Shown here piece after piece: positions 34,356 to 46,930 of a stretch of 64,000 nt of DNA (its first letter is position 1; the number at the start of each line of letters is the position of its first letter). The DNA is from Delphinus delphis. Taxonomy: Eukaryota > Chordata > Mammalia > Artiodactyla > Delphinidae. Both the position numbers and the translations under genes were made by a program. Where the stretch lies: NCBI RefSeq assembly GCF_949987515.2, contig NC_082687.1:23482148-23546147 (forward strand). Direction: 5' to 3'. The notes beneath the pieces were generated by a model. That model was not told the DNA's origin. It was given only the letters and a program-made list of their open reading frames with translations, and made no database searches.

Positions 34356-36073
34356 ATATGGTAACAGCACCTGTGCATATCCCTAGCCGTGTTTACAAAT
34401 AGTCTATAACTCTCTAGACGTGACTTCTGCTTAAGGCATATTTCGATTATTACAGTTAACCGTAGTCAGAATAACGCCGATCATCACCAAATTTTCTCCA
34501 GGGTGAAGACGCCAAAGATGCTATCCTTGGACATTATGATGCATTATTATGAGCGGTTTTCTGTGTTCAAATCCAGAGCTGGGCAAATTGCAAGAACTCA
34601 CTCCATAAATATAGGCTTATTTTTCTTCTTTTGTTTTGGTTATGTAAAGATTCAAATATAAATTAAAGGTCCATTACGGGGTGGGGTTTTTTTTTGCCTG
34701 CATGTATGACTTTTAAATTGACTTCCTAATCTTGTTACCCTGTTCGTTGTATATGGTTTTAATTGTAATCTCCTCAAATCTTTCTTGGTAGAAGTACTTT
34801 TGGTAGAAATAATCTTGGTAGAAATAAGGAAGATAATTTTGTTAAAGGTACTAAAGCTATGTCAACAGGTATGTATTGAGTAAAAAGTTGTGGCTGCTTC
34901 CTGATGAGATTTCATCCTAAAAAAAAGATATTCCTGATAGTATATATGGACCCCCTTTCCTCTTCCTGCCACCAGACCCCACCTGCTTCCCTGACCCTAC
35001 ACATACCCTAAACTAGGACAGGAGGACCTGGAGAGAAAGAAAGGGAAAAGAGAAGAAATTCACAGCCTGTTTCCAATCATTTGGTAGAACTTTTCAAAGC
35101 ATGCTAAAACCAATTTAGCTCTGGAAATGTGTCTTTTAAAAGGTTGGATATTGAACGTGGAAGGGAAATTGAACTGCAGAGCAAGATTGAAGCGTTGTGT
35201 GAAATTTCAGTAATTGTGCCCATTAACTGAAAAAATATTTGCTTAGGCTGTCTTTGCAGGACAGCCCCTGGGTTAGCCAACAGAGCTGGAATGTGCTGGC
35301 CAGGGCGCTCCACAGCCATTTCCCCTACCACATTTGCAAAAGCTGGAACATCTCCAGCTTTGCCCTCCTATATTTAGTGTATTTACATACTGTCTTCCAT
35401 TTAAATAAATAACATGCAAGATGTTAACAGGCTGGATTAAAGTAGAAGTACACTGCAAGGGAGAGAACAACCATTAAGCATCATCTTTCTGCTTCTCCCC
35501 AGCTGTGCCTCAGGCTTGGAACAATTTTTTTCCCTAGGTTTTAAAAAGAAATTATTATTTTTATTTGACATAGAGTAAAATTAACTTTTTTCTTGGGGTA
35601 CTGCCCTATGAGCTTTGTTTGCTGGTTTGGGTTTTTAGGAACACTTTAAACAGGCTTGGGTGGAAAAGATATTAAAATGAGTTCTTAATTTCCTAGTTTT
35701 TTTGTTGATTTAAGAAAACTCATAGGCATTATTTAAAAGTAGGGATCCAGTATTTCCTTTCCTCATATTTTTTTGATAACTAATCTGAAAGTCTTCCCCA
35801 CTCATTTTTTTCTCATTTTTTCTCTGTCCACTCCCTGCGCGATTTTTTCTTTCTTCAATCCAGCTCAGTCTGCTTCTGTTCGCAGGCAGCCAACAAGATA
35901 CACACTGTAGAATCCATTTGGCCTGACTTGCTGTTTTCTATCTTCATGTTTGGACATAGAGAATAAAAATCTGGAAGCACAGGTTTTCCATCTTCTGAAA
36001 AAAAATAATCCATGCTGTACTGATTGTCCTAAATCTTAAAAATGTGAGTTCTGCTGGCCTATGCTATGAGGTT
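34356..36073. other. Unique sequence, no gene recognised
   Basis: A repeat-poor stretch of about 1.7 kb. No splice-bounded open frame or RNA gene could be defended. Confidence 0.4.
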
Positions 36074-36085
36074 AATCACAGGTTC

Positions 36086-36147
<62 letters not shown>

Positions 36148-36262
36148 TAGGTATATTCCCAATTTTATTCATAATTAAAGAAATGGACATTAAAACAATA
36201 AAATCCCATTTTCACTTAGTGGTGAATACTGGGCGTGGACCAAGCTGAATCACAGGTTCTTT
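36074..36262 (-). mobile_element. Small retroinsertion with (GT)n tail and 15-bp duplication
   Basis: aatcacaggttcttt occurs at 36074-36088 and again at 36248-36262. Between them lie a (GT)n tract (36089-36145) and about 100 bp that includes 'aagaaatggacattaaaacaataaaatcccattttcac', resembling an L1 ORF2 3' segment. Read on the minus strand this is a short insert ending in an (AC)n tail, as if an A-rich tail had become a microsatellite. Confidence 0.55.
36089..36145. repeat. (GT)28 microsatellite
   Basis: A pure GT run of about 57 bases, long enough to be highly polymorphic. Confidence 0.95.
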
Positions 36263-37919
36263 TGATTAGAGCCAAATCCCAGCTGCCCAAATGCCTTTTA
36301 GGATGGAAATAGGCAGTGCTGTTGCCTGGATCCTTTTGGATCCTCCTGGATTACTTTCCTGGCCCCCAGTCAGGAGATCTGACCACGCCCACTCCCAACC
36401 CTGCCCTTCTCAGCACTGGTCAGAGTACCACCCTTTCAGTGTAAGGCAGGATATAGAGCTTGAATGAAGTTAAAAGTCATGTCTCAAGGGCCTGAGACTC
36501 TCCATCAACCAGAACCACTAGTGGTCCCTGGTTTCCTTCTGGCCACTCTTTGGGACCACCATGAATACAGTGAAGGCTTCTGCCTCCTTTATTTGCGAAT
36601 AGAAGTAAGATTACCCTCAGTGATATCTGGGTGAATTCTCTCTCCCCATTTACTAAGAAGGACAAAATATATACATGAAGTCATACATTTCCATCATTTA
36701 CCCACAAGTATATTACTTAATATTTGAGAATATTTATATAATGTATTAGAATAAACTGTAGAATTATCCTTTTTAAAGGAAATTGCTACCAAACTTAGTC
36801 ATAAGCAATAAGTCAGTCTCATCCCAGAAATCATTCAGAGGTAGAAGAAGAGCAAAAATAATGTGGACTTCTTCGTGGAAATATGCCAAAAACAACATAG
36901 AGAATAAGAAACCTCTCCAGACTATTTTATGTCTAAATCTAAACAATAAGAGAAATATGATAAACCATTGGCAAGAAGGGACTTGAATGAGAGTGCTACT
37001 AAATGTTATCAATCCCAGTAAAACAACAACTTGCCAAGGCTGGAAGAGAAACTGTGCTGAACTTCTACTGCTGCTCATAACGAGGGGGAAGTTTGGTTTT
37101 TCACACAGGAAGAAAGTGTATCCACATATGCATGTGACACCAATTAGCAAGGAAGACAGAGAGTGTCATCCCTATATTAAGGGTCCCAGGAAGATGAAGT
37201 TCCCAGACAGGGCCTTGGACTCTATGCTCTTTCCTAATATGGAGAATCAGGTTTCTGTTTGGATCTGCCATCAGGACACTTATTATCCCACCAGGAATAA
37301 TTGCCTTAGGCACAACGAGACACTTAACACAAAGAAACAAAGGAAAGAGCATCCAGTCTCAGATTTCAAGTTCAAATCAAAGCAGTGGGATGAATAGGGC
37401 AGAGATTTCTGCTTGTTTTGTTTCCTGATGTGTTCCAGTGCTTATAATGATTCTTGACACGTAGTAGGTGATCAATAAATATTTACTGAGTAAATGACTC
37501 TATGCAAGAATGTATAGGCAATGATTCAACATTACTCACACTGAGGGATAAACTATTCCTTGGTGTATGTAATCATTAGACATTTTGCAGAATGTTTTAG
37601 AAGTATAGTAGCCTCCTTTATTTGCCATTTAGCTACAAATTATTTTATCTAAGATGAACATAAAGCAAGGCCATAAGTATAGTTCATTTTGTTTTTAATT
37701 CAACAAATAAATATTGTAGACCTACTGTGTGCAGGCTGTTGTAACATATAAGAGTAAGAGCTCTTTCATGGAAAGCAAATCACAATACGAGATGAAACAG
37801 GAATGAAACACACAAAAGAGGATAAGCAGTGTTTGGACAGCATGAGAAAAAAAAAATGACTCCTGTTTTAATCATCTGAGCCTTGATGAACAGTAACTAA
37901 AATCTCATATCAAAGATCC
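36263..37919. other. Unique sequence with a MIR/L2-like scrap
   Basis: 'ttcttgacacgtagtaggtgatcaataaatatttactgagtaaatga' (37452-37498) is a typical ancient MIR/L2 phrase. The open frame at 36987-37397 (136 codons) has no recognisable domain and no exon context. Confidence 0.4.
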
Positions 37920-37930
37920 ACCTTTTAGCT

Positions 37931-38137
37931 TTTTTTTTTTTTTTTTCTGTGCGCGGGCCTCTCACTGTTGTGGCCTCTCCCGTTGTGGAGCACAGGCTCC
38001 GGATGCACAGGCTCAGTGGCCATGGCTCACGGGCCCAGCCACTCCACGGCATGTGGGATCTTCCCGGACCGGGGCACGAACCCGTGTCCCCTGCATCGGC
38101 AGGCAGACTCTCAACCACTGCGCCACCAGGGAAGCCC
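37931..38137 (-). mobile_element. CHR-2-like SINE, antisense
   Basis: Poly(T), then gcgcgggcctctcactg ... cgccaccagggaagccc. Duplication accttttagctttt (37920-37933) and accctttagctttt (38139-38152), one difference; the left copy merges with the tail. Confidence 0.93.
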
Positions 38138-38152
38138 CACCCTTTAGCTTTT

Positions 38153-40450
38153 GTAATTGATTATATAGATTGTATCAGGCAGAGTCTGGTCAAGAAAACA
38201 GAAACCACTATAGGTATTTCAAGCAGGAAGGGATTTAATACAGAGAATGAGAGCCCTTATACAAAACCACTGTAAGGGGGAGGAGAATAAAGGTCTGGGC
38301 AGCTCCTCATAGTATTCAGAAAATCAGGAAGTTCGAGGATCAGAACAAACCTGAGCCAGTGATCTCAGCTTCCTATAGCACCAAAGTGGGTGATTTTCAA
38401 AAGAATACTGTACCTAGAAACTTCTGGCAAAACCTCATGTCTGTGCTTTGCCAAAGCTTACATGCTTGTCCACAACTGCTGAGTCAATAATAGCTTCTCT
38501 TTTTATTCTGTTCTAAATCTCAAGGGGGGCTCCCATTCCTGGAACCTAAACTAGACACCTGATGACAAAGCAGTTTGGAAAATGTAGTTTCCAGGCTTCC
38601 AGACCCTATAATAGCTGGGGGGGAATAGATGGGAATTGGATGGGTGCTGCAATCCCAACAGAAAAGCCAGCACAAAGATTTAGTCAAATGTAAATGGTTT
38701 TCATGTAGACTGAGTTCTACTTTCGAAGAGCTGTTGCTGTTGTCATTGTCATCTTCCTAAAAATCTCAAGTTCAAGAATCCCTCTGGATACCGTCACAGA
38801 AAGTTATGTGGATGAGATAGACCTTACTGCCTATTTGTTCTGTCACAGAAGGGACAAAGCCTGGTGAGCAGCTTGCCTGTGGACTGCTTAGAGAATGATG
38901 TTTTAATAAAGCTTCATGTCCACCAGGTTGTGTTACTTGATGCAGTGAGAGGACATAAAAGCTAGGGAGGAAAGGGCGGATGCTTTCAGGGAAGGCTTTG
39001 CCCAGGAGGGTTGAAAATTTAGTGGCATTTCTCTCAACAGCAGAGAAAGCAGTGGGCATTCAAGCCAACAGAAACAGCTTGTGATAAGCCTCTACTAGAA
39101 TTTAACAGAAGGGGGAAAATGTGACTCTCCTGACTGCGTTGCATGTTTTCTTGTATCCACTTAAGAGACTTTCATTACAAACCCTATTTAAGTGAGTGAC
39201 ACCTGTTGAGAAAAATGGCGTACTCAAGAAGGAGGGCTAAAGTGAAGATAAGAGTGGAATAATATAATCATATTCCTCTTATTTAAAACAACACAAAACA
39301 GAAAATTGTTTCCATCAGCCCTCCCAACTGGAGCCCCCAATTGAGGCCTCCTGGGTGGCATAAGGAAGAATGAGCCCAAATTGCTCACCTGCCCTCATGC
39401 TCTGGCCACTCCCTTGCTCTCACTGCGTCTCTCCAGGAGGAAGCTTCCCTGGCCACCCAGGCTGTGAGCAATGTTCTGCTCTGGAAGGAACGCCTCTGGG
39501 ACCAGGATTATGGCCTCCTAAGTGGAGAGAAACACCCTGCCCTCCCTCTTCTGACCGTTTTCCTTGGGTTAGGGAGTGCTGAAAAATAAGACCAAGTGTC
39601 AGGTTCCCATTTTGATCTGGAAACTAAGAAAAACACTCTTTTATCTTTTTCCCTCCAGTCCCTAGAGAGTTTTTCTTCTATAAGTGCAGGGGGAGTTCAG
39701 GCGCCAAAAAACCACCTAGGAAGATGACCCACGGCCAACCCAAGGTCCATGCCCCTTCTCTCCTGTAACTTAGCAGTAACTGTCCCGGAACCTCAGCTAA
39801 AATCAACGTGGCACACGTTGTGCAAGGAGAGAAGAGAAGGGGTGAGAAAGCGTATTAAGATTTTAAAGTTACTTCTTCTTCACTAGGTTCCATTACTCAA
39901 GATGGGTAAAGATAAAGCTCAGAGAACAAAAGTACATTGAGAACCAGCCAAAGCACTAGAATCCTTTTCACAAGGGAGGGAGAGGGAAGTGGGTGTGGGG
40001 GGGATTTTCATTTTTCTTTAAGGGAAACTAAAATCTCTAATGTGAGAAAGATGAGATTTAGGGTTGCAAACACTTTCAAATACGTTAGTAGCATATAGAA
40101 AAGACCGGAAATAAATTGATAGTATTTCTCTTTTCAGCGTGTTCACTTGTCCTCAGCTTGACGGGTGGTGGGCTTCAATTTACGCTTTTCCCCATTATAT
40201 AGAATGCAATTAAGGAAGGATCACTACTAGACTAATCCTTTCCTTATATTAATCCTTTATAATAATGAATAACCAGTCACAGGGAAACGGATATTAAAAT
40301 TAAAAGGCTTAGTTAAACCCTAAAACTACAGGTTAACCAAACATAACTGCAGTTGTGTGACTGCAGGAAGACCTTTGCATGAAGCTTATAGATGAATGTG
40401 TTCCAGAGACTTCCTATGCTCAATCAGCTCATCATGTGATAGTTTTAATT
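38153..40450. other. Unique sequence with a probable ancient repeat
   Basis: 38172-38280 ('atcaggcagagtctggtcaagaaaacagaaaccactataggtatttcaagcaggaagggatttaatacag') resembles an interspersed repeat I know only by wording and cannot name. The remainder shows no gene. Confidence 0.35.
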
Positions 40451-40464
40451 AAAAGTCTATCATG

Positions 40465-40701
40465 GGGCTTCCGTGGCACAGTGGTTGCAGTGGTTGAGAG
40501 TCCGCAGTGGTTGAGAGTCTGCCTGCCGATGCAGGGGACATGGGTTCGTGCCCCGGTCCGGGAAGATCCCACATGCCGCGGAGCGGCTGGGCCCGTGAGC
40601 CATGGCCGCTGAGTCTGCGCGTCCGGAGCCTGTGCTCCTCAACGGGAGAGGCCACAACAGTGAGAGGCCCGCGTACCGCAAAAAAAAAAAAAAAGAAAGA
40701 A
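40465..40701 (+). mobile_element. CHR-2-like SINE with duplicated head segment
   Basis: Head gggcttccgtggcacagtgg, then a 17-bp tandem duplication gcagtggttgagagtcc / gcagtggttgagagtct (40487-40503, 40504-40520), then a normal body with ggttcgtgccc and a poly(A) tail. A perfect 14-bp target duplication aaaagtctatcatg lies at 40451-40464 and 40702-40715, so the insertion is fairly recent. Confidence 0.95.
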
Positions 40702-40715
40702 AAAAGTCTATCATG

Positions 40716-43700
40716 CTGCATGGCTAAACATATTGGCACAAACTGAACTATCCCCAGATTAGAAAAAATATATATGAGGCCAAAAAACTATTGGATTATT
40801 TTCATTGAGTTAGGCTCAAAGTGAAAGATGTAAGTAAAAATATTTTTTCTTTATCTCGTTGACGAATATTCTCTGTCATCAGATTTTCCATCCCAGAAGC
40901 CTAGATGAAATTATAAAACCTAGAAAAATGATAAAGGTTGGTAAAAATTCCAGCAGGTATATTTTCAAAACCTGATTTTTAAGCTTCTCTCTCAAATTAA
41001 TCTCTCAATGTCACCACCTTCATAAAGCATCTAACTGGAGAATTCCAAAGCAGCTGGTTTTTCCTGGGACAATGATGTATAAGGATATCCAATAAAGCCT
41101 TTCCTAATATACTAGATGCATTCCTGAATCATTGAATCATTACCATCAAAACAAAACTCAACACTCAGAGAAATATGCTTTTCTTCTATAGTCCCCCTAC
41201 TCTTTCCATTTTTGATGATAACTTCACGATTCTTCCCAGCTTTATATTTCTAGTGTTTTCCTACAGAAGCATTATTGAAATTTTATGGAGGACGATTCTT
41301 CAGTGTTCAAGACAGTCTACAACACTGTAGGAGATTGGTATTCCTCGCCTTTGCTCACTAAATTGAGTAATATCTCCCAGTTATTCCGACATCACAAATT
41401 CTCCCTCACATTTCCAAACACCAAGAACCACTATACCTCAGACATATGCTTCTATATGGACACTGCTCTGTCTCACAGCCCCCAAAGGCAATTTACTTTC
41501 TTGTGGCTGGGACGCCAGACTTCTTGCTCATAAGACCAAGGTTTCTCTCCAGGGTTGTATTCATCTCTGCTGAAGGTATGGTTCCTTCTAACAGGGGTCC
41601 ATTCTTATCACTGAACATGGCCGTTGTTATGGAGTGTTTTCTTATCTTATTTAGAGACACAAATAAATATGGAAGTAGAATTTAATGTGTTCACTCCCAG
41701 GTCATCTCAGCCCAGCCCTGCCCTACCCATACTCATTATATGTCAGTACTTCCTATCAGAAAGGACAAATGAAACTATTTTCTAGGTGTTGCTATTATAC
41801 CAATTACATTCTTTTCAAGAAAAGGCCTATTAAATTCTGGTAGGAAGAACGACTTAAATTCTAGTAGGAGGAACTATTTTATTGAGATCTTTTCCAGGCA
41901 ATATATGTGGTATGCCCTTGAAAAAGACCTCAGCCACATGAATGAACTTCAGAAGGCCTAGAAGAGAACTTCTTAGGCTCAGGAAACTTGTCAAGGATAA
42001 GAGATCAATAGCCACCCAGTAGACCACAGGGAGAAATTATGGATCAGGAAGAATGTAGGCCACTCTGATACCCCTTAGACCAGATATCATCAATCCTGCT
42101 AAGGCCTTGGAGAACTTTTTCTGAGCATTCATGTCCCTTCTGATGGTGGTCCTGTCAGTTCTCAGCTAAAGACTCCTCAAGAGTTTTCCATCGCTCAGAT
42201 TATTCAGCATAAGAATATAAAACAAGCAAAATTTTTAAGTCCACATGAGGTTTGGAGCGAAGGAAAACTCTTTTTCTATGCACAGGTGATAATCTTGGCA
42301 TGACACAATGCTTGGCATGAAGGATAAAACACATTGGAATAACACTGAAAAAAAAAAAGAATAAAACACATTGGAATAACGTTGAAAAAATGAAAGAAAT
42401 TACTCTCAATTCCACCTAACTCCAAAAACTATTTTTAAATTTTTTTCATATACATTCCAGATCTTAGCTATAATTACAATCATAGTTTACATATCACTAG
42501 GTATTGTGCTTTAAAAAAAAATGACAAACATTTTCTATATTCTTACCTTGCTTACATCATTATTATATCTAATGGTTGGACTGTAGGCCCTCTAGTTGAT
42601 ATATTGTAATTAACGACATTATCTTATTGTTGAATATTTAATGTTTTTCTTTTTCAGTGGTTTTTTTTTTCATATTACAGATAGAAACATCTGTCCTACA
42701 TCTGTCAAAATATTTCCTTAGGAAAAATTCTCTAGCGTAGAATTACTTGGTCAAAGGACATGAATATCTTTGCAGCTTTCACTAAACGTTATCTCATCTC
42801 TTTAAAAAGGAGACATGCCAATTTGAAATGCTCTTCACTACATATTTTTATATAAACTTTACTCTCACCTCAGGTGACATAGAATGCTAAGTTCGAATTC
42901 CATTCCCCAGGTTACCAGCAAGAGCATCTACCTTTGATTAAGCCATGCTCGAACTCTCTCATCTCTCTTTTGCAATTCTCTCTCAAAGCTAAGAGTATAA
43001 TAGCAACAGTAGCTTTTGAGTTGATTGCTGCTTTCATCCAGAGTTAAGTCAAAATGCCGAGGAAAATACTCAAGGAAGCAAAGGAAACAAATACTCTCTA
43101 CATTTGGACGATCATTTTTCCTGATTTCCTCCTATGATATAAAAAAAAAAAAAAAACTCAAATATTTTGTGAAAAGCCTATGTAATAAGTTAATGAGCCG
43201 ACATAAGAAGTTAATGCTTCTTCGGTTGCACAAAATAGAAATTTACTCTGGTTACCCAAAGGGGGAAAAGAATCTATAGGAAGTATACTAGTGAATCTAA
43301 TGAAATTCAAGGAAGATCTGGGTCAGATGGTCTAACCTTAGGATACATTTTACTGCAAATAACCAAAATCTGACTGAGTGGCTTTAGAAAAAAAAGACAT
43401 TTAATTCTCTGACAAAATAACATTCCAGATATTCCAGGGCTGGTTCTGCCACTTAACAGTGTCATCAAGGAGCCAGATCCTTTCCATCCTTTCATTTTAC
43501 CAGCCTCTGTGGGCCAGTCATTCTTGTACTTGGTTGCCTCATGGTCACAAGATAGCTGCCTTAACACCAGGCTCTTGGTTTAAAGGCAGGAAGCAGGGGG
43601 TGAGGATGGTGGCAAGGGCAGAGAGAAACTTATTATTCTTTCTCTTTTTCTCAAGTAGCAATAAGTATTTTATAGAAGACCCTCAGCAGACTTCCTACTA

Positions 43701-44663
43701 CGTCTCACCAGACAGAACTGAGTTTATGATTATCACTGGATAGAACAGCATTAATAGGTTTATGATCATCACTAGACTGGAATCTCATTTTTCATGAGCT
43801 CGAGGAATTGTCAGCTGATACCGGAGGGAAATTGTGATGTTTGATGGTGGATAAGAATGGAAACTATGCCTCTTGATGAACGACCGCAGTGTGTGCCTCA
43901 TACAGGGACCAGGGAGTTGTGGACCTTGCTTTCTTCTGATAATGAGTTTCCATCGGCAGGAAACTCTAATGCCTTTTTCCTCCTTCTCTCAAATGCCAAA
44001 GGTCTAAGAGAAAGACTCATTGGCTCTGCTTGGCCTATCAGGGAGAATCTCAAAGTGAAGGCATGGCTCTGGTGCCACCTCTGATGATTCCCAGGTGCAA
44101 AAGAGGAGAACATCAGTCCTCAAAAAAAATGGGAATTGTCTTGACCTGGAGATAAACACGATGGACCTCCGTTACATCTACGTTAAATGAAATACCATCA
44201 AAAGGTATTTACTGACCTCCTAACTTGTAGAAGGAATTGTACAGGACCCTGCAGGGATACAATCTATAAGCTTTGGTCCTCGCCCCTGAAGAGACTATAA
44301 TCTATTTGAGGAGAAGCCCGTGCAAATAGCACGATGGGGAGAAGATGAGAGCTAATTGTGAGGTAGAGACAATAAATGTTTTGACCCCAATAAGCTTTGC
44401 TGAAGATAATGGGATATAAACTACTTCACGTAGAGGAAGGAAAGGCCTGGAAATGTTTAATTCAATCAACCAAACTTCATGTAGTCAGCTCTGCCACAGC
44501 TCTTTCTTGGTCACCCCTGACCCCAGGGTCACAGCCTCTTCCGATGTTTATATCCCACCATTCTGGTGGCAAGGGCCAATCGTGTGGCCTTAGAGATTGC
44601 ATCCAGAAATCCTGCTTTCCTCAGACAGCCTTCAACGCCAACTTCTCCACCTTCTCCTGCCTT
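40716..44663. other. Unique sequence with small repeats
   Basis: Contains a 37-bp tandem duplication at 42324-42396. It also has a probable ancient repeat near 43330-43580 ('ctgcaaataaccaaaatctgactgagtggcttta...catcaaggagccagatcctttcc...cctcatggtcacaagatagctgcc') and an L2-like scrap near 44200-44370. No exon or RNA gene is supported. Confidence 0.4.
42324..42396. repeat. Two-copy 37-bp tandem duplication
   Basis: ataaaacacattggaataac followed by a(c/t)-tgaaaaaa occurs at 42324 and again at 42361, differing at a few bases and in A-run length. Just upstream, cttggcatga is also doubled (42294 and 42311). Confidence 0.85.
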
Positions 44664-44682
44664 CCTCAAGGTGTTCATTTTT

Positions 44683-44794
44683 TTTTCCTTTTTTTTTTTT
44701 TTGGTTTGTGCCACAAGGCATGTGGGCTTAGTTTCGAACCCGTGCCCCCTGCATTTGAAGCACAGACTCTCAACCACTGGACTGCCAGGGACGT
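44683..44794 (-). mobile_element. Short tRNA-derived SINE (Bov-tA/CHR-like), antisense
   Basis: Poly(T), then 'ggcatgtgggcttagtttcgaacccgtgccccctgcatttgaagc' and 'ctcaaccactggactgccaggga'. A 19-bp duplication cctcaaggtgttcattttt (44664-44682) matches 44795-44813 with one difference. Confidence 0.88.
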
Positions 44795-44813
44795 CCTCAA
44801 GATGTTCATTTTT

Positions 44814-45954
44814 AACTCCTTCATTCCTAGTCCCACACCCTCATTTTCTGAGTCATTAGTGAACACCTAACTATTATTAGGGGCAAAGGTCTTTTTTCTA
44901 GCCACAAAATAAGCACATCATATAAGATACAGTCAGCGACTCTGCTCCTGGTCTGCTGTGTGATAAACAGCAAGTCACCTAACCTTTCTGTGTTGAAGAA
45001 ATCATTTAAAGAAAAGCAATATGATTTGCCTCTTTCCCACCTTTTCAATCAAGTTCCTGGTGAAAAATCAGTGAGGCAGCCCCAAAACATTTGGCGATAT
45101 TTTAGCAAAATATTTTATGAAAATGTGCAGGCTTTTTATAAGAAAATAACAGAGTTGAATTGGATTTGTTATATATTCTCTCTTCTTGAGAGAGTTAATA
45201 GCCCTTCCGTTGGAAAATCCAATTACCAAAGTTTATACAATTTCTCTTGGTCATTGGAGAAGTCAGTAATGCTATGAATCCAATTAAGAAAAAAAAATGT
45301 TCACACCCTTAAATGAATTACAGTCAGCATGACTGAGACCTAATTAGAAGGCTATTGCCATCTGAGATTACTTATGAGCCAAAACCAAACTGCTAAACCA
45401 AAACAACGTGACTCCCAACGGCCCTGGAATAGTATTTGAGTTGAAAATTTGGTTAATATTTTCCCTCCAGACTTAGCACCCAGATCTGGATCTACTATTA
45501 TCCCACAGAGGTTCTTTTTAAATCATTGAATGCTATCCAGGACTTTCCGCAGGAAGTAGACCCTTAGTAACAGGAAGACTTTGTGAAATTTTCTCCTTTG
45601 AGGAAAAGGAAGTCAGGAAAAGGGGGATGCACTCTGGAGAAGGAATTTACATCTACCAGACTGCATTATTTCCAGATGAGCTGAAAACCGCTTCCTGTGT
45701 AAAGCCTTCCTTGATCCCATAAATTAGTAATTAACTTCCCTGTGATGGTGACTACCAGGGCTGATCATTTTAATCTCTTCCTAGCATTTATTTGAATGAC
45801 TTATACCACCGTTAGTTATTTCCCCATGAATCTTCCTCACCAAAGTTCTAAGTTCTTGGGGAAACAACCAGTTCTTCCACATTTTGGACTCCTTCTCACC
45901 CCTACCAGTGTCTGGAATAGTTAATTATTAATATGTTTTTACTTTTCTATTATT
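44814..45954. other. Unique sequence with a MIR-like scrap
   Basis: 44930-44995 ('cagcgactctgctcctggtctgctgtgtgataaacagcaagtcacctaacctttctgtg') resembles MIR. The rest is unrecognised. Confidence 0.4.
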
Positions 45955-46145
45955 TATTTACTTTTTTAAATTGAAGTATAGTTGATGTATAATACTATAT
46001 GTTATAGGTGTACAATATAGTGATTCACAATTTTTAAAGGTTATACCCCATCTAAGGGTCTTATAAAATATTTGCTATATTCCCCGTGCTGTACAATACA
46101 TCATTGTAGCTTATTTTATACCTAATAGTTTGTTTGTTTATGGCC
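45955..46145 (-). mobile_element. L1 3' UTR fragment, antisense
   Basis: 'ttaaattgaagtatagttgatgtataatactatatgttataggtgtacaatatagtgattcac' and 'tgctatattccccgtgctgtacaatac' match, with divergence, the L1 3' end seen at 3664-3830. Confidence 0.75.
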
Positions 46146-46705
46146 TATCTTTCCCACTAGAAAGTAAGCTTTGTAAGAGAAGGAACTTGGTTTACTCACT
46201 ATTAGAAGAGTACACCGTAGAGAACCCACAGTGGAATAGTTAATTATTAAATAAGAACACCCGCTGTGTGTCAGGCATTGTGTTAGCTACTGGAGAGAAA
46301 ATGGATAGCAAAATTAGCACAGTTCTCTTCACCCATCGCTTAGAGTCTAGATGGATATGACATATGATTGAATAAGCAATCACAGCAAAATGCCGTGCAT
46401 CCTGTGATTGGACGTGAGGTGTCCAGAGAGGGTTCATTTCGATGCCTGCATCATGAATGCCCCAAGGGTGGTATTCCACAGGTAAAATGAAGTGTGGTTT
46501 GTTCAGTAGCATTCCATTGGAGGTTGAATATGAATTCTTGGGAAGCTGAGTAAGTTCAGATGTCAGTTCCTAGTCATTGAGAAGAATCATGTGAGCCTCG
46601 CATCCAGACCATACATGTACTAAGCCAAAGGGGCCTCTGAAGACATCTCAAGGCTCTGGGGTGAGGAGGAGGGAACTCTAGCTCCCCAACTCCCCACCTT
46701 TGCTG
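46146..46705. other. Unique sequence with an L2-like scrap
   Basis: 46245-46380 ('gaacacccgctgtgtgtcaggcattgtgttagctactggagagaaaatggatagcaaa') resembles L2/MIR-type ancient repeats. Confidence 0.4.
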
Positions 46706-46714
46706 TGTTCCTTT

Positions 46715-46917
46715 TTTTTTTTTTTGCGGTATGCGGGCCTCTCACTGTTATGGCCTCTCCCGTTGCGGAGCACAGGCTCCGGACGCACAGGCTCAGCGGC
46801 CATGGCTCACGGGCCCAGCCGCTGTGCGGCATGTGGGATCTTCCCGGACCGGGGCACGAACCCATGTCCCCTGCATCGGCAGGCGGACTCTCAACCACTG
46901 CGCCACCAGGGAAGCCT
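46715..46917 (-). mobile_element. CHR-2-like SINE, antisense
   Basis: Poly(T), then gcggtatgcgggcctctcac ... ctgcgccaccagggaagcc. Duplication tgttccttt at 46706-46714 and 46922-46930. Confidence 0.92.
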
Positions 46918-46930
46918 TGATTGTTCCTTT

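Noticed and set aside
34525..34533. Alternative end of the 33.8-kb LTR at ttggaca
   Set aside because: It would give better inverted ends with tgtc, but its flanks do not match the attac duplication, whereas 34350 does.
36987..37397. 136-codon plus-strand frame in unique DNA
   Set aside because: No domain, no splice context and no compositional contrast with its flanks.
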